Positions 35,701-50,700 of a stretch of DNA of 64,000 nucleotides are shown here, one piece after another; position 1 is the first letter of the stretch; each line of letters starts with the position of its first letter. The translations under genes were made by a program, and so were the position numbers. The stretch is from Sceloporus undulatus. Lineage: Eukaryota; Chordata; Lepidosauria; Squamata; Phrynosomatidae. The stretch is taken from assembly GCF_019175285.1 (NCBI RefSeq), contig NC_056527.1:121510382-121574381 (forward strand). Reading direction: 5' to 3'. Below the pieces are notes generated by a model. That model ran no database searches. It was given only the letters and a program-made list of their open reading frames with translations, and was not told where the DNA came from.

Positions 35701-38700
35701 ACTCAAATAAATATCTGGGGCCATTAAAATGGCAGCGAGATGAGGGCCAGATTGATTGCCTTCGATTGCTCTTTCCCACAGTGGAATAATACCTGCTTAC
35801 TCATGCTTTATTAAAAACAGCCTCTTTCCTTTCTCGGCCCTTAATAATTCATGCTTCTAATTGTGTAGAGATGCAAACTTTCAGAGGCTCACCGAGTGAT
35901 GCTCGTTACACTCTCCCTTTATCCATCCATCCATCACTTCTTTCTGTTGGTCCTCTACTGACAACTCTCACTCTGCAGTTCCTTTACCGACCCCTTTCCC
36001 ACCAGACCCAGAGATTTTCCCCATGGCCCCAGATCTCTCTGTTTGCATTTGGTGGTCCCCCTCCCCTCCAAAAAATCCGATCTGGGCCCTGACTCTGCAC
36101 ATTGGGTTCCTGCAGGGCTGAAATAACCCTCTCTCCAATTTCGCTTAAACATGCAACTTGCTAACAAATTGAGTTAAGAGGCTTTCACGAGAGCATCACT
36201 TGTGATGGATGAGTCCAGGCATTGCCTTAAGAAGAAGTTTCAGGAGCCCAGGGAGAAAGGAAGGCCAGGAGGAAAAACCACAAAAACCTTTCCTTCTGCT
36301 TAAGACAAAGCCCCTTTTGGGAAGGGTTTCAAGAGCCGATGGGGCATTTCCGACTCCCAGGGTTGTATTTTGTGTGCTTTCAAGTTGTTTCCAACTTAGC
36401 CAACACTCAGGTGAACCTGTTGCAGGGTTTTCTGGGGCTGAGAGGGTGCGACATGCCCCATGGGATTCCATGGTTGAGTAGGGATTTGAACCCTGACCTC
36501 CAGAGTCGTAGCCCAACACTCAAACCACTACACCATGCTGGCTCTTACTGGTGTATCCACACTACACAATCATGATGCTTCGGTGCTACATCAGTCCCAA
36601 TGCCACAGGTGCATCCTGTGGGATGCTGGGATTTGTATTTCTAGGAGGGAATTGATAGGCACAGAGGTCTCATAGCATCATAGAGTTAGAAGACAGGGCC
36701 ATCCAATCCAACTCCATTCTGCCATGCAGGAAGGCACCACCAAAGCACTCCAACAGATGGTCATCCAGCCTTTGCTTAAAAACGCTCCAAAGAAGGAGAA
36801 CCCAGCACTCTCCAAGGCAGTGCCAAGGTAAGGTCTTCCACTGTTGAACAACTCTTACTGTCAGGACATTCCTCCTAATGTCTAGCTGGAATCACTTTTC
36901 TTGTAGTTTGAATCTGTTGCTCCGTAGCAGCAAAAAACAAGCTTGCTCCAGCCTCAACATGACATCCCTTCAAATATTTAAACAGGGCTATCATATCACC
37001 TCTTACCCTTCTCTTCTCCAGACTAAACATACCCAGCTCTCTAAGTCTCTCCTCATAGGGCTTCATGGTTTCCAAACCCTTCACCATTTTGGTCTCCCTC
37101 CTCTGGACAACCACCAGCTTCTCAACATCCTTCTTGAATTGTGGTACTCAGAACTGGATTGAATATTCCAGCTGAGATCTGACCAAAGCAGAATATAACT
37201 GCAATGAATTGAATTCTAATGTTGTAGTTTGACAGAGCAGACTAGAAATCTTAAATCCATTCCCAGGGATCTGTAAGGTGGGGATCCATGACAGTTAAAA
37301 GAGGAGCGACCTGCCATACATAGGAAACATGGGAAGACCACAGGGCCATCTGCCCCTGTAAGTCCTACAAAGGTATGGCATGGCATAGTGGTTTGAGTGT
37401 TGGACTACGGCTCTGGAGACCAGGGTTCATTTCCCAGTTTGGCCATGAAACCCACTGGGCAAGTCACATACTTTGAGCCTCAGGGGAAGGCAATGGCAAG
37501 CCTCTTCTGAACAAATCTTGCCAAGGAAAACCCATGATAGGCTTGCCATAGCGTTGCCATAAGTTGGAAAGGACGTGAAGGCACACAACAACAACATATA
37601 TAGAGAAAAACATAGAGTCTTGTGGCACCTGTAAGTATGATTTATTTCCGCATTTGACTGCAGCTGAAGAAGGGGGCAGCAGGGTTGAAATAAGCTGATT
37701 AAAAATCTAATCAGTGAATACAGATTTGTTCATAATGCATGCGAAAATGGCTATCTATTCAGTTCGGTCGGATCCTACACACCAAACAAGAGCTTCTCGC
37801 CATTGCAAACCACCCAATTTTTTGAAACCTGCCCTGGCTTCTTTCCAGACTTCTATAAACAATTTCTGTGCTGGTCTATCTTGGTTCGAAGCAACTCTCT
37901 CCGTTGGTTGGTGCCTTTATTAAGACCATCTGAAAGACCACAAAAATGTAAAAGCATCGGACTAATGGCAGGGCTATCCATGGCTGTGCCTCCAGCTGTT
38001 TTTAGCTCATGGGCTGCCTATTGGAACAAACCCAAAAATACTGAGACTAACTGAAAGTCAACACTGCTGTCTTCCTTCTTCTTCTTTCCTTACTCAGTTC
38101 CTCCATCTCCATCTCTGATGATTCTCAGTTTCAATGAATTCTTCTCAGGTTGAATTTACTCCTTATACCAAGGGCTGGCAAAGTGTGGCATTTGGCCTCC
38201 ATGCCATTTTGGTGGACCCAAGGGTCCCTAAGGGGTCAAAACAAAATTGTAACCTCTTTTGCCTCCAAATACATAGTGGTTTGAGTGTTGGACCAGGACT
38301 CTGGGAGACCAGAGTCTGAATCCCTGCTCAGCCATGGAAACCCAGTTGATCAACCTGATTCAGTCACACTCTCTCAGCTTCAGAGTGAAAACCATGACAA
38401 GCCTCTTAGGAATAAATCTGGCCAAGAAATCCCCATCATAATAGGGTAACTCCACGTCAAAGTTGATTTGAAGGCACATAGCGACAAACTAAGACCTGGC
38501 CTTTATTACTTTACAGTTACATCCAGTGTGCTATTGCCCTACTAGAACTAGGAGCCAGTGCAGTATATGGAGTAGGGCTGGGAGACCAGGGTTCGAATCC
38601 CCGCTCAGCCATGGAAGCCCACTGGGTGACCTTGGGTGAATCACACACTCTCAGCCTCAGAAGGAGGCAAGGGCAATCCTCTTCTGAATAAATCTTATCT

Positions 38701-41700
38701 AGAAAACCCTCTTGCAACTTGCCTGGTGTCCCATGCCCCTAAAATAATAATAATTGTCCATGGCAGGGAGATGGGAAGAGGGATTGGAGGTCTTTAAACA
38801 GAGGCTGGATGGCTATCTGTCGGGGATGCTGTGATTGAGAGTTCCTGCATGGCAGGGGGTTGGACTGAATGGCTCTTGTGGTCTCTTCTGATTCTCCGAT
38901 TCTATGATTGAAGGGGTCCCCTACCCCCCAAAATTCCTCTTCCCCGCTTTCTCCTTCCTTGTATCCCTGCCTTCTGTCTTCCATTTCCTTTCATAGGGTT
39001 TTCTGGGGGGATCCAAAATGGTCCAGGGCTGCAAAAACAGCCTTCTTGTTGGGACAAGATAAGACCGATTAGCATCTCAGTCGCGTCCCGCTGACTCCCC
39101 TCTCTTGTCCGTTTTAATAATCTTAACTGTATTGTTTTACTGTTATTGCCTATTGCTGTGATTTATTGGTTATTATGGTGGGTGGGTGGGTTTATGGGGC
39201 ATTGTATTTTAATGTTATTTAATATTATGGTAAGCCGCCTCGATCTAATTGGAGAGGCGGGGTATAGATAAATCTATTATTATTATTATTATTATTGGAA
39301 GAAGGAAAGATTCTGGAGGTCTTGCATCATTTCAGGTGTCTTGGGAAGAGTAAGAAGGTGAACCAGCGAAGGGCAGGCAGCAGCAATTGGAAGGAGATGC
39401 TTTTGGAGCCGGTTCAGCTAATTATCGGAGCTGTACACAGCTTGCCCAAAAGGCCCAGCCTTCACAGCTTTTTAATGATCCGTAGACCATCCTTGTAAAT
39501 CATTCCGCCTCCCATTCGTGCGGCTGAGTTTTCTCTGAAGGCAGCAAAGGGCAGCTTGCAACCACTCTTCCCTGTTTCCCAAAGGCAAAGAGAGACACAA
39601 CTCCGTTGGGGTGTGATTGCTGGCGGCTTCTGTGTCTCAGGAGCAGCGGAGCCATTCTAGGTTTTAGACTGGACTTTAAAGGGGCCAAAAATTGTCTGGA
39701 ACAAAAACTTTCCCTTTAAAGGGAATTATTTCTAACAAAGAGATGGCTGGAAACCTCTTGGTTAGTCCCACCAAGTCGACTGTTGCATGGGGTACCAACA
39801 CATAGGTAAATCCCATACCCTCATTTGTCCAATTCAGAGTAGAGACTGACGTCAAGATCCTACTCTGCAATTGTGTAGTGCAGGCGTGCGTCTACACTGT
39901 AGAAATAATGCAGTTTGACACCACTTTAACTGCCGTGGCTCCATTGTAAGAATCCTGGGATTTGTTTATGAGACACTTGGACTCTGGCAGAGAAGGCTAA
40001 AGACCTTGTGCAACCCAGGATGGAGCTACAGCACTTGTCAAACAGCATTATTTCTAGAGTGCAGATGTATCCAAAGTCTCAGCAAGCAGTGTTGCACATT
40101 AATTGTACCATGCAACTCTCGTGTTCAGTGGCAATATTGCACAACTAAACCAAGATGGGTTTAATGCAGAACCCAATGCACAATGGCACTGCGTGCACAT
40201 CTCTGCTTCTGCAGCCTTCAACTGCATACAGCTGTTCCACATTGGGCAAAAATGTCCAACAGCTTCTAGGAAGATCTGGACTAAACAGGGAGTTTTTAAA
40301 AGGTCTTTCAGGAGGGATATACAGTATCCCAGGTTCAGTGCTGAATGGGCTCGACATTGTCCGGACTATTCACACCAAACTCAGTCTTTGGGCACTACAT
40401 TATCCAGACTCCACACAAAGAAGATGGAGAGAGGCCAGTTTCCTTGGCCCATACAGACAGGACCTAAGTAAAAAGTCTGTAGTCATCCATTCAAATTGAA
40501 TCCATAATCTGTTGTCACACTCACTGAATTATAGCTTTGTTTTCTGGATAAAAAGAAAGATAGGGAAAGAGAAGCAGAGGAAAACATTTGACATCTGAGG
40601 TCAAGCGTAATAAATATGACAAACCCTGGTTAACGGTTGTGTATTACTTCGTCTTGCAGCAAACGATGCATATTTTTGACTAGGGGCTAAACTGCACAAT
40701 ATTTTATTCTTTGCGTCTTATGGAGATGCTGGGAATTGGCAGACACTTGGTTCACAATCCAATACCCCTAACTCTGCATCAATTTATGGCCTCTTGTTCT
40801 TAAATCCAGTGATTATGCTTCCTTGCCCTTGGAAAGAGAGTCAGCTTTCTGTAGTTGTCTGGATGTTGGACTAGGACTTTGGAGAACAGAGTTCGAATCC
40901 CTACTTGGCCATGGAAAGCTGCTGGGAAACCTTATGCAACTAAGCCACATACTCTCAGCTTCGGAGGAAGGCAAAAGCAAACCCCCTCTGAATAAATCTT
41001 TCCAAGAAAATCCTGTGGCTTCAGGGGCGCCATAAGTCAGTGGTCCAAAACACACTACAGAAATAATCCAGTTTGGGACTGCTTTAACTGCCCTGGCTCA
41101 ATGCAAGGGAATTGTGGGAACTGTAGTTTTGTGAGACATTTAGCCTTCTCTATCAGAGAGCTCTGGAGCTACAATCAACTATAATTCCCAAGATTCCCTA
41201 GGGCATTTAAAGCAGTCTCATACAGGATTATTTCTGCAGTGTGTTTTGGACCGTTGTCCATGTGAACAATATGGACAGTAGCAAATATCTGCTCGTGAAG
41301 AAAAAACATTTGGGGACTATTAATCATCAAAATCTACACTGGAGAGCTTAATCTTGCTATAATGACAGGGAAAAGCAGATCTAACGCAGAGACTGTGCAT
41401 CTCCATGCAATGCTCCTCTGTCCATCCTTCTTGCGCCTTCCTGCCACAATAGTCAGAAAAGCGCAACACCCTCAAAGACCCGTCGAAGCGAATGGAGTAA
41501 AGAGCCAAAGGGATTCCTCTGGGTTGTTGGCTGCCTCCTTGCCCTGTGGGCTGCTTGTGCCGCGTGCCAGTCTGACCTGTGGCCGCAACCTTGTGCCTTT
41601 GCCAGTAAATTGCGGTGAAGGAAAGGAACATTCAGTAGGGGCATGTGTGTGTGTGTTTGTGTATGTGTTGAAGGAGGAAAAAGGAAAGCCATTCAGTCCA

Positions 41701-44700
41701 CATCTATTCAAGAGTGCTCTCTTTCCGTCTCTCCACTTGCTTTCTCATGTCGCAGAGTTCAGCAAAAACTAACCGCCATTGCTTTGCCCATCTCTAAGTC
41801 TGTGCCAGGGACCCTTGGGCTCCGGGTTCAGTTTCTTCCTTGTTTTTCCTTCATGGCAGAAGCTGGTTGTTTTATATATAAATATATAGGGGGTATATAT
41901 AAATATATAGGGGATTATATATAGGGGGTAAGTGTGTTGGAGGGCTTAAATACTCTAAAGTTACCATATGCTCTTGGAAGCTAACCAGGGTCAGCCCTGG
42001 TTAGTCCTTGGATGGGAGACCACCAACAAATACCAGGTGCTGTAGAAATAATGCAGTTCAACACCACTTTAACTGCCATGGCTTCATCCTACAGGACCCT
42101 GGGATTGGTAATTTGGTGAGGCCCCAGCACTCTTTAGCGGAGAAGGTGAAAGACCTCGTAAAACTCCAAATCCCAGGATTCTGTAGGATGGAGCTACAGC
42201 ATATCAAGTGTGGTGAAACTGCACTATTTCTACAGTGTAGGCGCACCCTTAAATATCAGCTTCTTGGAACCCTAGCTCAGGTTTGGGATGAAAGTGAAGC
42301 CACATTTTGGTCCCATAGTTTAGCTGGATAGCAACGGGGGGAGATTCCTGCAGCCACCATTTTGTCTGTTAGGATAGGAACTTGGCCAAACAGCGGTAGG
42401 AAGCCCCTCTTGGCTGGTAGCAAATACCCCAACGGTTGCTCCGCTCCAGCCCTAAGCCACCTGTCTTGCAAAACTTTCTTTTGCTTCTTCCATTCATTAC
42501 TTTTCATTAGAAGACATTTCTGTTGACTACTGTTAGCAAAAAAACAAGCCAACACCTTTTAGTGTTTGGAGTTTGGTGACCGATGGGACCGTTCCAGGGT
42601 TGGAGGTCCCAGCAGGCAGGCAGGTCACCCAAATGACTGTCAAACGCCATCCATTAAATCCACTGGGCATCCTGTGCTAATGTGCCAAGGGCTGGAAAGC
42701 AAGCGGGCTTAAAGCTTTTATCCATTTAAATGTCTTTAATATTTTACATTGAGAGAAATAAGGATCAATGACTTGTTTCTAGAGTGGTGTTTTTATGGAG
42801 AAACTGGTCAACCTTTCCTTCCACTAGGAAGGCCCTCTTCCATGCTCCCACAACAGAGGCACCTATGGCAATGCCACTGCTGTGCAGCCAGCCACACTGT
42901 GCATGATCCGAGCCCTCACTCCTGAAGACCTCTGGGATAATGCATTCAAAGTTTGGATTACAATTCAGATTAGACTCATTGACCCACTGGCATGGGGCCC
43001 ACCAGCCACCACTGGCCAGAAAGGAAATAGTGGTGGGAGACTGCATGTGCATACATATATATACACTTTCAAGTATATGTGTATGTGTGCATGGAGGGGG
43101 CATAGAGGTTGGCATAGCCTGCTGTGGGCTTGCACATACAGCAATGCTGTGTTATAGCTGTGCATCACAGTTGCACATTGGATTTTCACATGGCACATTG
43201 CGCACTAAGGTTGTGTATTGTGGTTGCATGCTTCACAACAGCACCCAGTCATTGATATACGTCGCACAGTGATGCTACTCTGCATGGAGGTTGCATGGGG
43301 CTAGCACAGCTTATCCCCACATGGGGATATTTATACATATTATTGTTGCTTAGCCCCAACCAGAACCAACATCTTGAATCAATTTCTGGATGGAAAGTTA
43401 ACATCAATGGAGCTGATGTTAGATATACTAGACCTTTGGCATGTGAAACTTGTGCTCTGTTATTGTAATACAGTACCTTCCCAGAATCTATGCTTTCCAT
43501 TTTGCAGTGTGCGGATATCCTGTGAAACTACCCGTCACATGTTTTTGCATTAGGAAAGGTTTCCTTGTTTTCATGGAAGGAAAGGATTTTGCTTTTTTAA
43601 AAAATGAACCGAGTTTTGTGGCGTCTTGTTCAGCAAATCTTTGCTGAAGTTAGGATCAGGCTTGTCTCCCGCTCAAGTCATTCAGCACTTAAAATGAATA
43701 ATTAAAAAACCACTGCATAATAGAAGCAGATAAGGGGCATAAACCTTCCAAGGCCCAGGACAGCAGCCAGAGTTCCCTTCTCTCCGGAGTGTCAGTGACT
43801 GAGGGTTTTCCCCTTTACGTTTATCTCGATGAAAGCAAAATTCATGTTACGGAGGTCTGTCTGCCTGACTTAAAAGTACAACCTCTTTGGTCTCTCTTTT
43901 CTTTCCTACAAATAGATGGTGTACAGCTGAGTGGGATATGCGCATGTGTGCATCTGTGTGCATGTGTTTTAGAGAGCTGGCATCCTGTTATTGTTGTCAT
44001 GTGCCTACAAGTCATTTCCAACTTATGGTGACACTAAGGTGAACTTATTACGGAATTTTCTTGGCAAAGTTTGTTCAGAGGAGGTTTTGCCATTGCCTTC
44101 CCCTGAGGCTGAGAAAGTGTGGCTTGCCCAAAATCACAACATTAGAAGGGACCTCTTGACAATAAGAGTAGTTTGGCAAAAGAACCCATTGCCTAGAGTT
44201 GGGTCCCCTTCTCTGAAGGCCTTCAAAAATAGGATGGACAACTAGCTACCTGCTGGGGATGCTTTGGCTGGAGAGCCTGTCCTTAGCAGTGGGTTAGACT
44301 GGATGGTTTCTGGTGGCCCCTTCCAACTTCTATGATTCCATGAGTAAAAAGTAAAGAAGTTAGTATATTTCAGAGAGGAAGCTTCTAGAGATCAGCAGGA
44401 TTCCTGCTGTGGAGACTTTCATCTTCATGCCAGTGCAATGTTAAAAATGGGAGTCCCTAGCTCTATAATTGAAGAAAGAAAAGGCTCAGGAATATATTGC
44501 TTTATAGATCCCCTCTTTTTCTCCCTTAAAACTGAAAACAAAAGTTTTCATTCACAGACAGACCCTCTGCATATGCTCAAAGGCACTCAGCCAATGCAAG
44601 AACGTTTGAAAACAGAAAGTTCTAAACGTTGTTGTTGTTGCAATTGGCTTGTCTGTTGTTTTGAATGCTCACTTTTGTCCACCAATTTTTGAGCGAGGGG

Positions 44701-47700
44701 AGGGGGAAGGAAGTCTTTTTGCCCAAGAAGCAGCATAAAACCCACCAAAAACAATATAACATATCATAACGTAATGGAACGACACAGAGCATATCACAAT
44801 AGAACATAACATGTTAGACAGCACAACATGGCATGACATGCGGCGCCCATTTCCTCTTAGAGTTACATCTGCTAGTTTAGTCTGGGGGGGGGGGGGCAAA
44901 GTGTGACCCCAAGGCTTTTTTCATGGCCCTTGAACCCTCCAAGAAGGCTCTTTTTCCTTTTAGCCAGGGGAACATCCATCTGTTGTGCTCTTCCCTTGAG
45001 GCTAAGCAAATGAAGCCAACTGGCCTATGCAAATCCCATGTGTAGCTGTGTGGGATGCCAAGCACCCAGCCTGCAGTCCATTAGGTGAGCACACTCTCTG
45101 CCTTGTTCCATGGGTGCCAGGCTGGACCACAGTGCCATCATCGCCATGGCGATTCATCCTCTCCTGCATCCTGGGCTGCCTCCCCAGAAAAGCAGAAAAG
45201 GAGAGACTCTCAAGAGTCTCCACACTCCTCCTTCCCTCCTTCTTTCTCTCTTTCCTTCCCTCCCTCTCTCCTTTTCTCAGGGTGGGGGCTGATATTTTAT
45301 AGCTGCCCTTGCAGCCAATGGCATTGCAGACAGCTGAGATGCCAGCACCCGAGCGATGCTCTCCTCTCGGCTGGCGGTGCATTGCAGGGCATGGGGGATG
45401 CCCCTCAGGAACTCCTCCAGCTGACCCCTGCCACCTCCAGAGGACCAAGCTGGCATCCCTGCCTTTGCCTGGCTGGAGAGTTTTTAGTAATGCCACTCTC
45501 TGCAGAAGAAGAAACAGCAGCTGCTGAGTTGGGAACTTGGAACAGCCTGGGAAGTTTTGCCCACCAAGTTTTAAAAGTTTGAGGTTTGTTTGGGGCTGGA
45601 GTGTTTCCTTTCCTTCATGATCCAAAGCAGCCCCGAGAAGACCCTCTTGGGTGCGGCTGCCAACTCCATCGCCACCGGTGCCACCTTGCTTCTGCCCCCT
45701 CCTTCTTGCTCGCTGGCATCCCTGCTGCCCTGCGCCACCCCTATGGGGCAGACCTGAAGAAGGAAGCCTTGGTCCTCTCAGCCTCTGTGATGTGAAGAGC
45801 CTGGAAGATGTGAGCCTGCAAGGCTGGCGGGAGCAGAGAGAAGGGCACTGGCTCTCCTCGGATGGACTGCTGCTCCTTGGCTTTTCAGGGGAGCTGAGCT
45901 GGCCCTTGGGGACTGGGGGGGGCTGCAAGTCACATGCCCCCAGAACTGCGCTGCTGCGGCTGCTGGACACTGGTGGGCCATGGCGATCCAGGGCATGGAA
46001 CTGTGTGCCATGGCAGTGGTCATCATCCTTTTCATCGCCGTCCTCAAACAGTTTGGGATCCTGGAGCCCATGTCTATGGAAGGTAACTACAAAACCCATC
46101 TATTGCAGCCCCCATCCTTCTATTACACCTATTACCTTCCTCTCCTCTCTGTCTCTCCCATCCACCAACATCCTCCCCAGGGACAAAGGCAAATACAGTA
46201 CTTGGCTGTCTTCAGCAGATGTAATGCTGTAAGATTTAGCAGAACTTTCTCCCCATCCTTTTATTTCTTTCTGGGTGACTGCCCGATAGAACCAAGTGTC
46301 CATATTGGGATGGTCCAGGGTGGATCTGGGACCGAGTCTCTGTCCTGGGGAAATTCCATGGGTCTTCCAAAATGCCAACAAGTAAAGAACCAAGGAAATG
46401 AACTTGGAAGTGTCCAAAATCCACCTCTGGCTTGGAAAACCTGGTGCTTTTGAAATGTTAAACAGGTCAAGGAGTCCCAAAAAATAAATGGCTGCTCTTG
46501 GATAGTTCCAGGAGAAGCAACTGGCCTCTTTCTTTTTCTTATGGCTGTTGTTATTATTGTGTGCCTTCAAGTTGTTTCCAACTTATGGTGACCCTATGTT
46601 ATTGTGGTTGTTGAGTGCCTTTAGATCATTTCTGACCTATGGCGACCCTAAAGCAAATCTATCAAAGGTTTTTCTTGGCAAATTTCTTGAAGGGGGGGGA
46701 ATGCCATTGCCATCCTCTGAGGGTGAGAGAGTGTGACTTGCCTAAGGTCACCCAGTGGGTTTCCATGGCCAAGCCAGGATGCGAACCCTGGCCTCTAGAG
46801 TCCAATGTTCAAACCACTACGCCATGTTGGCTTTAAGGACAATCTACCATTGGGTATTCTTGGTGAGATTTGTTCAGAGGAGGTTTGCCATTGCCTTCCC
46901 CTGAAGCTGAGAGAGTGTGACTTTTCCAAGGGCACCTAGTGGGTTTCATGGCTAAGGAAAGAGAAATTTAAAGGAGAAGTAGAGGGTTATCAAAACAGTC
47001 TTGGGGTCCTCTTGCAGCCCCACTTTGCCTACCTTGGAATAAATTGAAGTTCTGTCGGTTCTTCACTGCGGAGACCATTCCCGTATCCCCAAGTCGCTGC
47101 TCTTCCTTCAGTGTTTTGGAAAGATGTTTCTGAGATCAAGGAATCCCCTCCTCCCATGGGATCCCTGTCTGCTTTGCTGGGATCTCTTGCTGAGGAAGAA
47201 GAGGAGAAAAGCTCCTTGCAAAGTCGTTTAGTGGTTCTTTCCTTCCTGCAGACGCCACAGTGGCTGACAGCCAAGTTTTCTGGAAAAGCATCTTCTTTTA
47301 CCTCCCCAGCGTCTGAACAAGAACAAGAACAAGAAGACATTCTTTTTTATAAAGAATAGGATTAACAATGATTCACACAGTAGTCTTTGGTGCATCCCAT
47401 ATCTCCTTCTTTGGGGAGAATATTAAATAAGAATACGGAGAGCAGGAGGTGTTTAAAGGGCAGGTTGCTGTTTAAAGCTATGGTGGGAAGACCAGCTTTA
47501 CAGATGCATTAGATGGAGACCTTGGGAAAGAGGAGGCATACTGGGGAATTAAAACAAACTGGGAGGCTGATCCAAAGTTGAGGGGGAGATGTTTGCAGCA
47601 TCCATGATGGAATTAAGCAGGTCCAGTTTTGCTCTCTAAACAGTTGTTGTTGCTGTTGTGTGGCGTCCAGTTATTTCCGATGTATGGCAACCCTAAGGAG

Positions 47701-50700
47701 ACCCTTTCATGGGGTTTTCTTGGCAAGCTTTGTTCAGAGGGGGTTTAACTTTGCCTTCCTCTGATGCTGAGAAAGTGTGACTTGCCCAATGTCACCCAGT
47801 GGGTTTCCTTGGCTGCGCAAATGGGGATTTGAACCCTGGTTGCCAGAGTTGTAGTCTGACACTTAAAGCACACTGGCATTGTCTGTAACCAGAGGAAAGG
47901 AGAATACCTGGGAATCGGCTATGAGTCACTTGAAGCCCTGAACAGAAGAGTCAGATAATAATTATTATGGATACAACTAAACCCTCCTGTGAACATCTCC
48001 CTTGGCATCTCATCCTCCGCACTTTGCAAATGCAGGTGTTCTTCTGTTGGGGAGAAGAGCCGAAGGGCTGGAGCTCAGCTCTGCAAGCCCTGCTTTGAAT
48101 GCAGACGATTTCAGGCTCAGTCACAGTCCTAAGGAGCTCTACCTGTCCATCAGAGGAGACCAAGGATGGACAAATGCAGTGATCCCAGGACCATGAAGTA
48201 GCTGGGAGTCTACTTTTGATTTGGAAAGTGGCATCATTTGTAATGTTAAAGAGGGCCAGAAAGCCCAGGTACCTATTTCAGCCTCTCTTTTTGGCCAGAG
48301 GGGAAAAAAAACTAGCAGGGGATATTGGGAAGGGTCAAGGGTCAAATTATTATCCTTATTGTGTTCAGACTTCAAATGCATAGCCATGTTAGTCTGGAAA
48401 GTCACTATGGAAAGGGATCTTGTAGCACCTTTGAGACTAACTGAAAGAAAGGAGTTGGTAGCTTGAGCTTTCCTAGACTTGAGCCTACTTACATCTGAGG
48501 AAGTAGGCTCAAGTCTAGGAAAGCTCATACTGCCAACTTCTTTCTTTCAGTCAGTCTCCAAGGTGCTACAAGATCACTTTGCATGTGTGTCTCCATGAGC
48601 AAAGAGGTGCCCCTTTGAGTCTCTTGCCTCTTGGCACACAGGTTGCCCGGTTAGCTCCTCACATCTCCTTGGGAATCTCCCTGGATGTATTCCACCATTC
48701 TGCCCTTATGTACCTGGTAAAAACCAGCAACGGTAGTAGAAGCATCAGTAACCACAAAGTCATCTTAGCAGCCAATGATAAAATATTAACCAAGGAGGAA
48801 AACCTGTCTTAAATCAGGAAACCAAATCCCTTCCCAGGACCCCTCAAGGGCAGCAAGTATCTCCCCGGCTTCTCCTCCTCTGCACCATGGCAAAGGCCCA
48901 ACTGGGCCCAGGAGGAAGAGGAGGAGACGGCGGAGAGGAAAGTGGAAGTAAGCCAGAGAATAAATAGACAACCCCCCAGTGTTTCTGCCTACAAACCCCT
49001 CTGGGTGGAAGGGAGACCTGTGTGCGAGGAGATACCCCTGAGCTGTGGCATCCCAATGACTGAATCAGCATCTTTGCCCATGGCTCTGGGCAGCTTCGGA
49101 GCTGCACCAACTGTCTTCATCGTAAAAAAAACCCAAGAGCATAGTTGCTGCATCATGTCCCAGCCATGCTCTGACCTTGCTGTGGGGGAAATCTCATGCT
49201 GCATCTCAGTCCTTTGCTTTTATTCTATTTCATTTTATTTTTAAAATCCTAATCATAATAAATCTGCCAGGCGGAGATGCCCTAGGGTGAGGCAAGGCAA
49301 TGCCGGTGGAGTTTGGATACAGTGCTGTGTTGATAAGTCAGTGGGATGGGAAATAATGCAAACCTTCACTTGAATGCATGCAGCTGTCTTGGCCATTTTG
49401 CAAATCCAAACCAAAATCCACCAAAGGCATCACTGTTTGGTGGACTTTTCTTGAATGGTGTAAGAATTGTGTGCCTGAACTGGAGAGAAAAATATCCACC
49501 CAGCCTGGCATCCGGTTTCTATCAGTGGTCAGCCAAATTTTGGCATGAAGAAAGGCAACAAAAAGCAGGAAGGAATGGCCATCCTGAATTGATTACTTCC
49601 ACACCAGTGACTCAAGCCTTAAATTGGCTTAACTCCTGTTGCACCAACAGTTGTACTTTTTCAGACTCAGAAGAAGGGCAGTATATAGCTGGCACAAGTG
49701 GGTCTGCCACTTGCCCTGGGTTTCACAAGCAGTTGCACTTTCCCCAAAATCAGGAAGTTCCTTCTAATGTTTAGATGGAAACTCTATTCCTGTAGCTTGC
49801 ATCCATTGCGCCATTGTGTCCTATTCTCTGGAGCAGCAGAAAACAAGCTTGCTCCATCCTCAATATGATATCCGTTCAAATATTTAAACATGGCTTTTGT
49901 GTCCCTAAGATGCTCCTCCTGTTCATAGGAGACAGAGGCTGGAGGCCTCCTGGCCATTAATCCATTCTCAGGCCCAAGTCCTCTGGGGGGAAAAAAACCT
50001 TGCATGGTCATCTACTACCTCCTCTTTTTAATACATCTAGGAAGATGTGAATTAAGGAGAATTGAGCCTTACCTTTCATTTCCTCTTGGGAAGGCCTGGG
50101 CCATCAAGGTTGCCACTCTTGGCTCCGGCGCAGTCCCTGGCAAAAGGAAAAGGGGAGAAAATGATTGTGCAATTAGAAAGTGGAGAACAAATTCTGTTGA
50201 CAGTGCAGGAGATGCATTAGGATCTTGTTCATCCTCTCATGGCTGGGTTGGTCCTGCAGACACTGCAGGCTTAATCATCCACAAAAGTCTTTCCCTGGGA
50301 CCTTGAGTCAAGCTTTCTCTGACAAGTGAACAACTGCAGATGGCTTTCCCTGGCTCCGATTTCATCCTTTGTTTTACTTCTAGAGAATTGACAGAGGAGG
50401 GAAGGGGATCTGAACTGACTTTGTGTCTGGCAGACCCATGGGTCTCTAGTTCAGACTGTCTCTCTCCGTTCCATAACATCCCTCTGATGGAAGCTGTTGC
50501 AAGGAATGGCCTTTGTGTTCCCTCTGAAGACTCCCTCCTCTGTTGATGTGGCAGTGAATCTGCACTATAGAATTAATGCAGTTTGACATCACTTTAACTG
50601 CTGTGGCTCCATGCGATGGACTTCTGGGATTCGTAGTTTTGGGGAGATATTTGGGCTTCTCTATCAGAGAGCTCTGGTGCCAGAACAAACTACAAATCCC

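Noticed and set aside
41970-42045. Functional 5S rRNA gene
   Set aside because: The 5' third is missing, several conserved bases are changed and no T-run terminator follows.
45002-46099. 365-codon open frame on the minus strand over the KChIP3x exon
   Set aside because: Low-complexity composition (Ser, Gly, Arg, Pro, Gln), no known domain, and it is antisense to a real exon in a GC-rich block where stops are rare.
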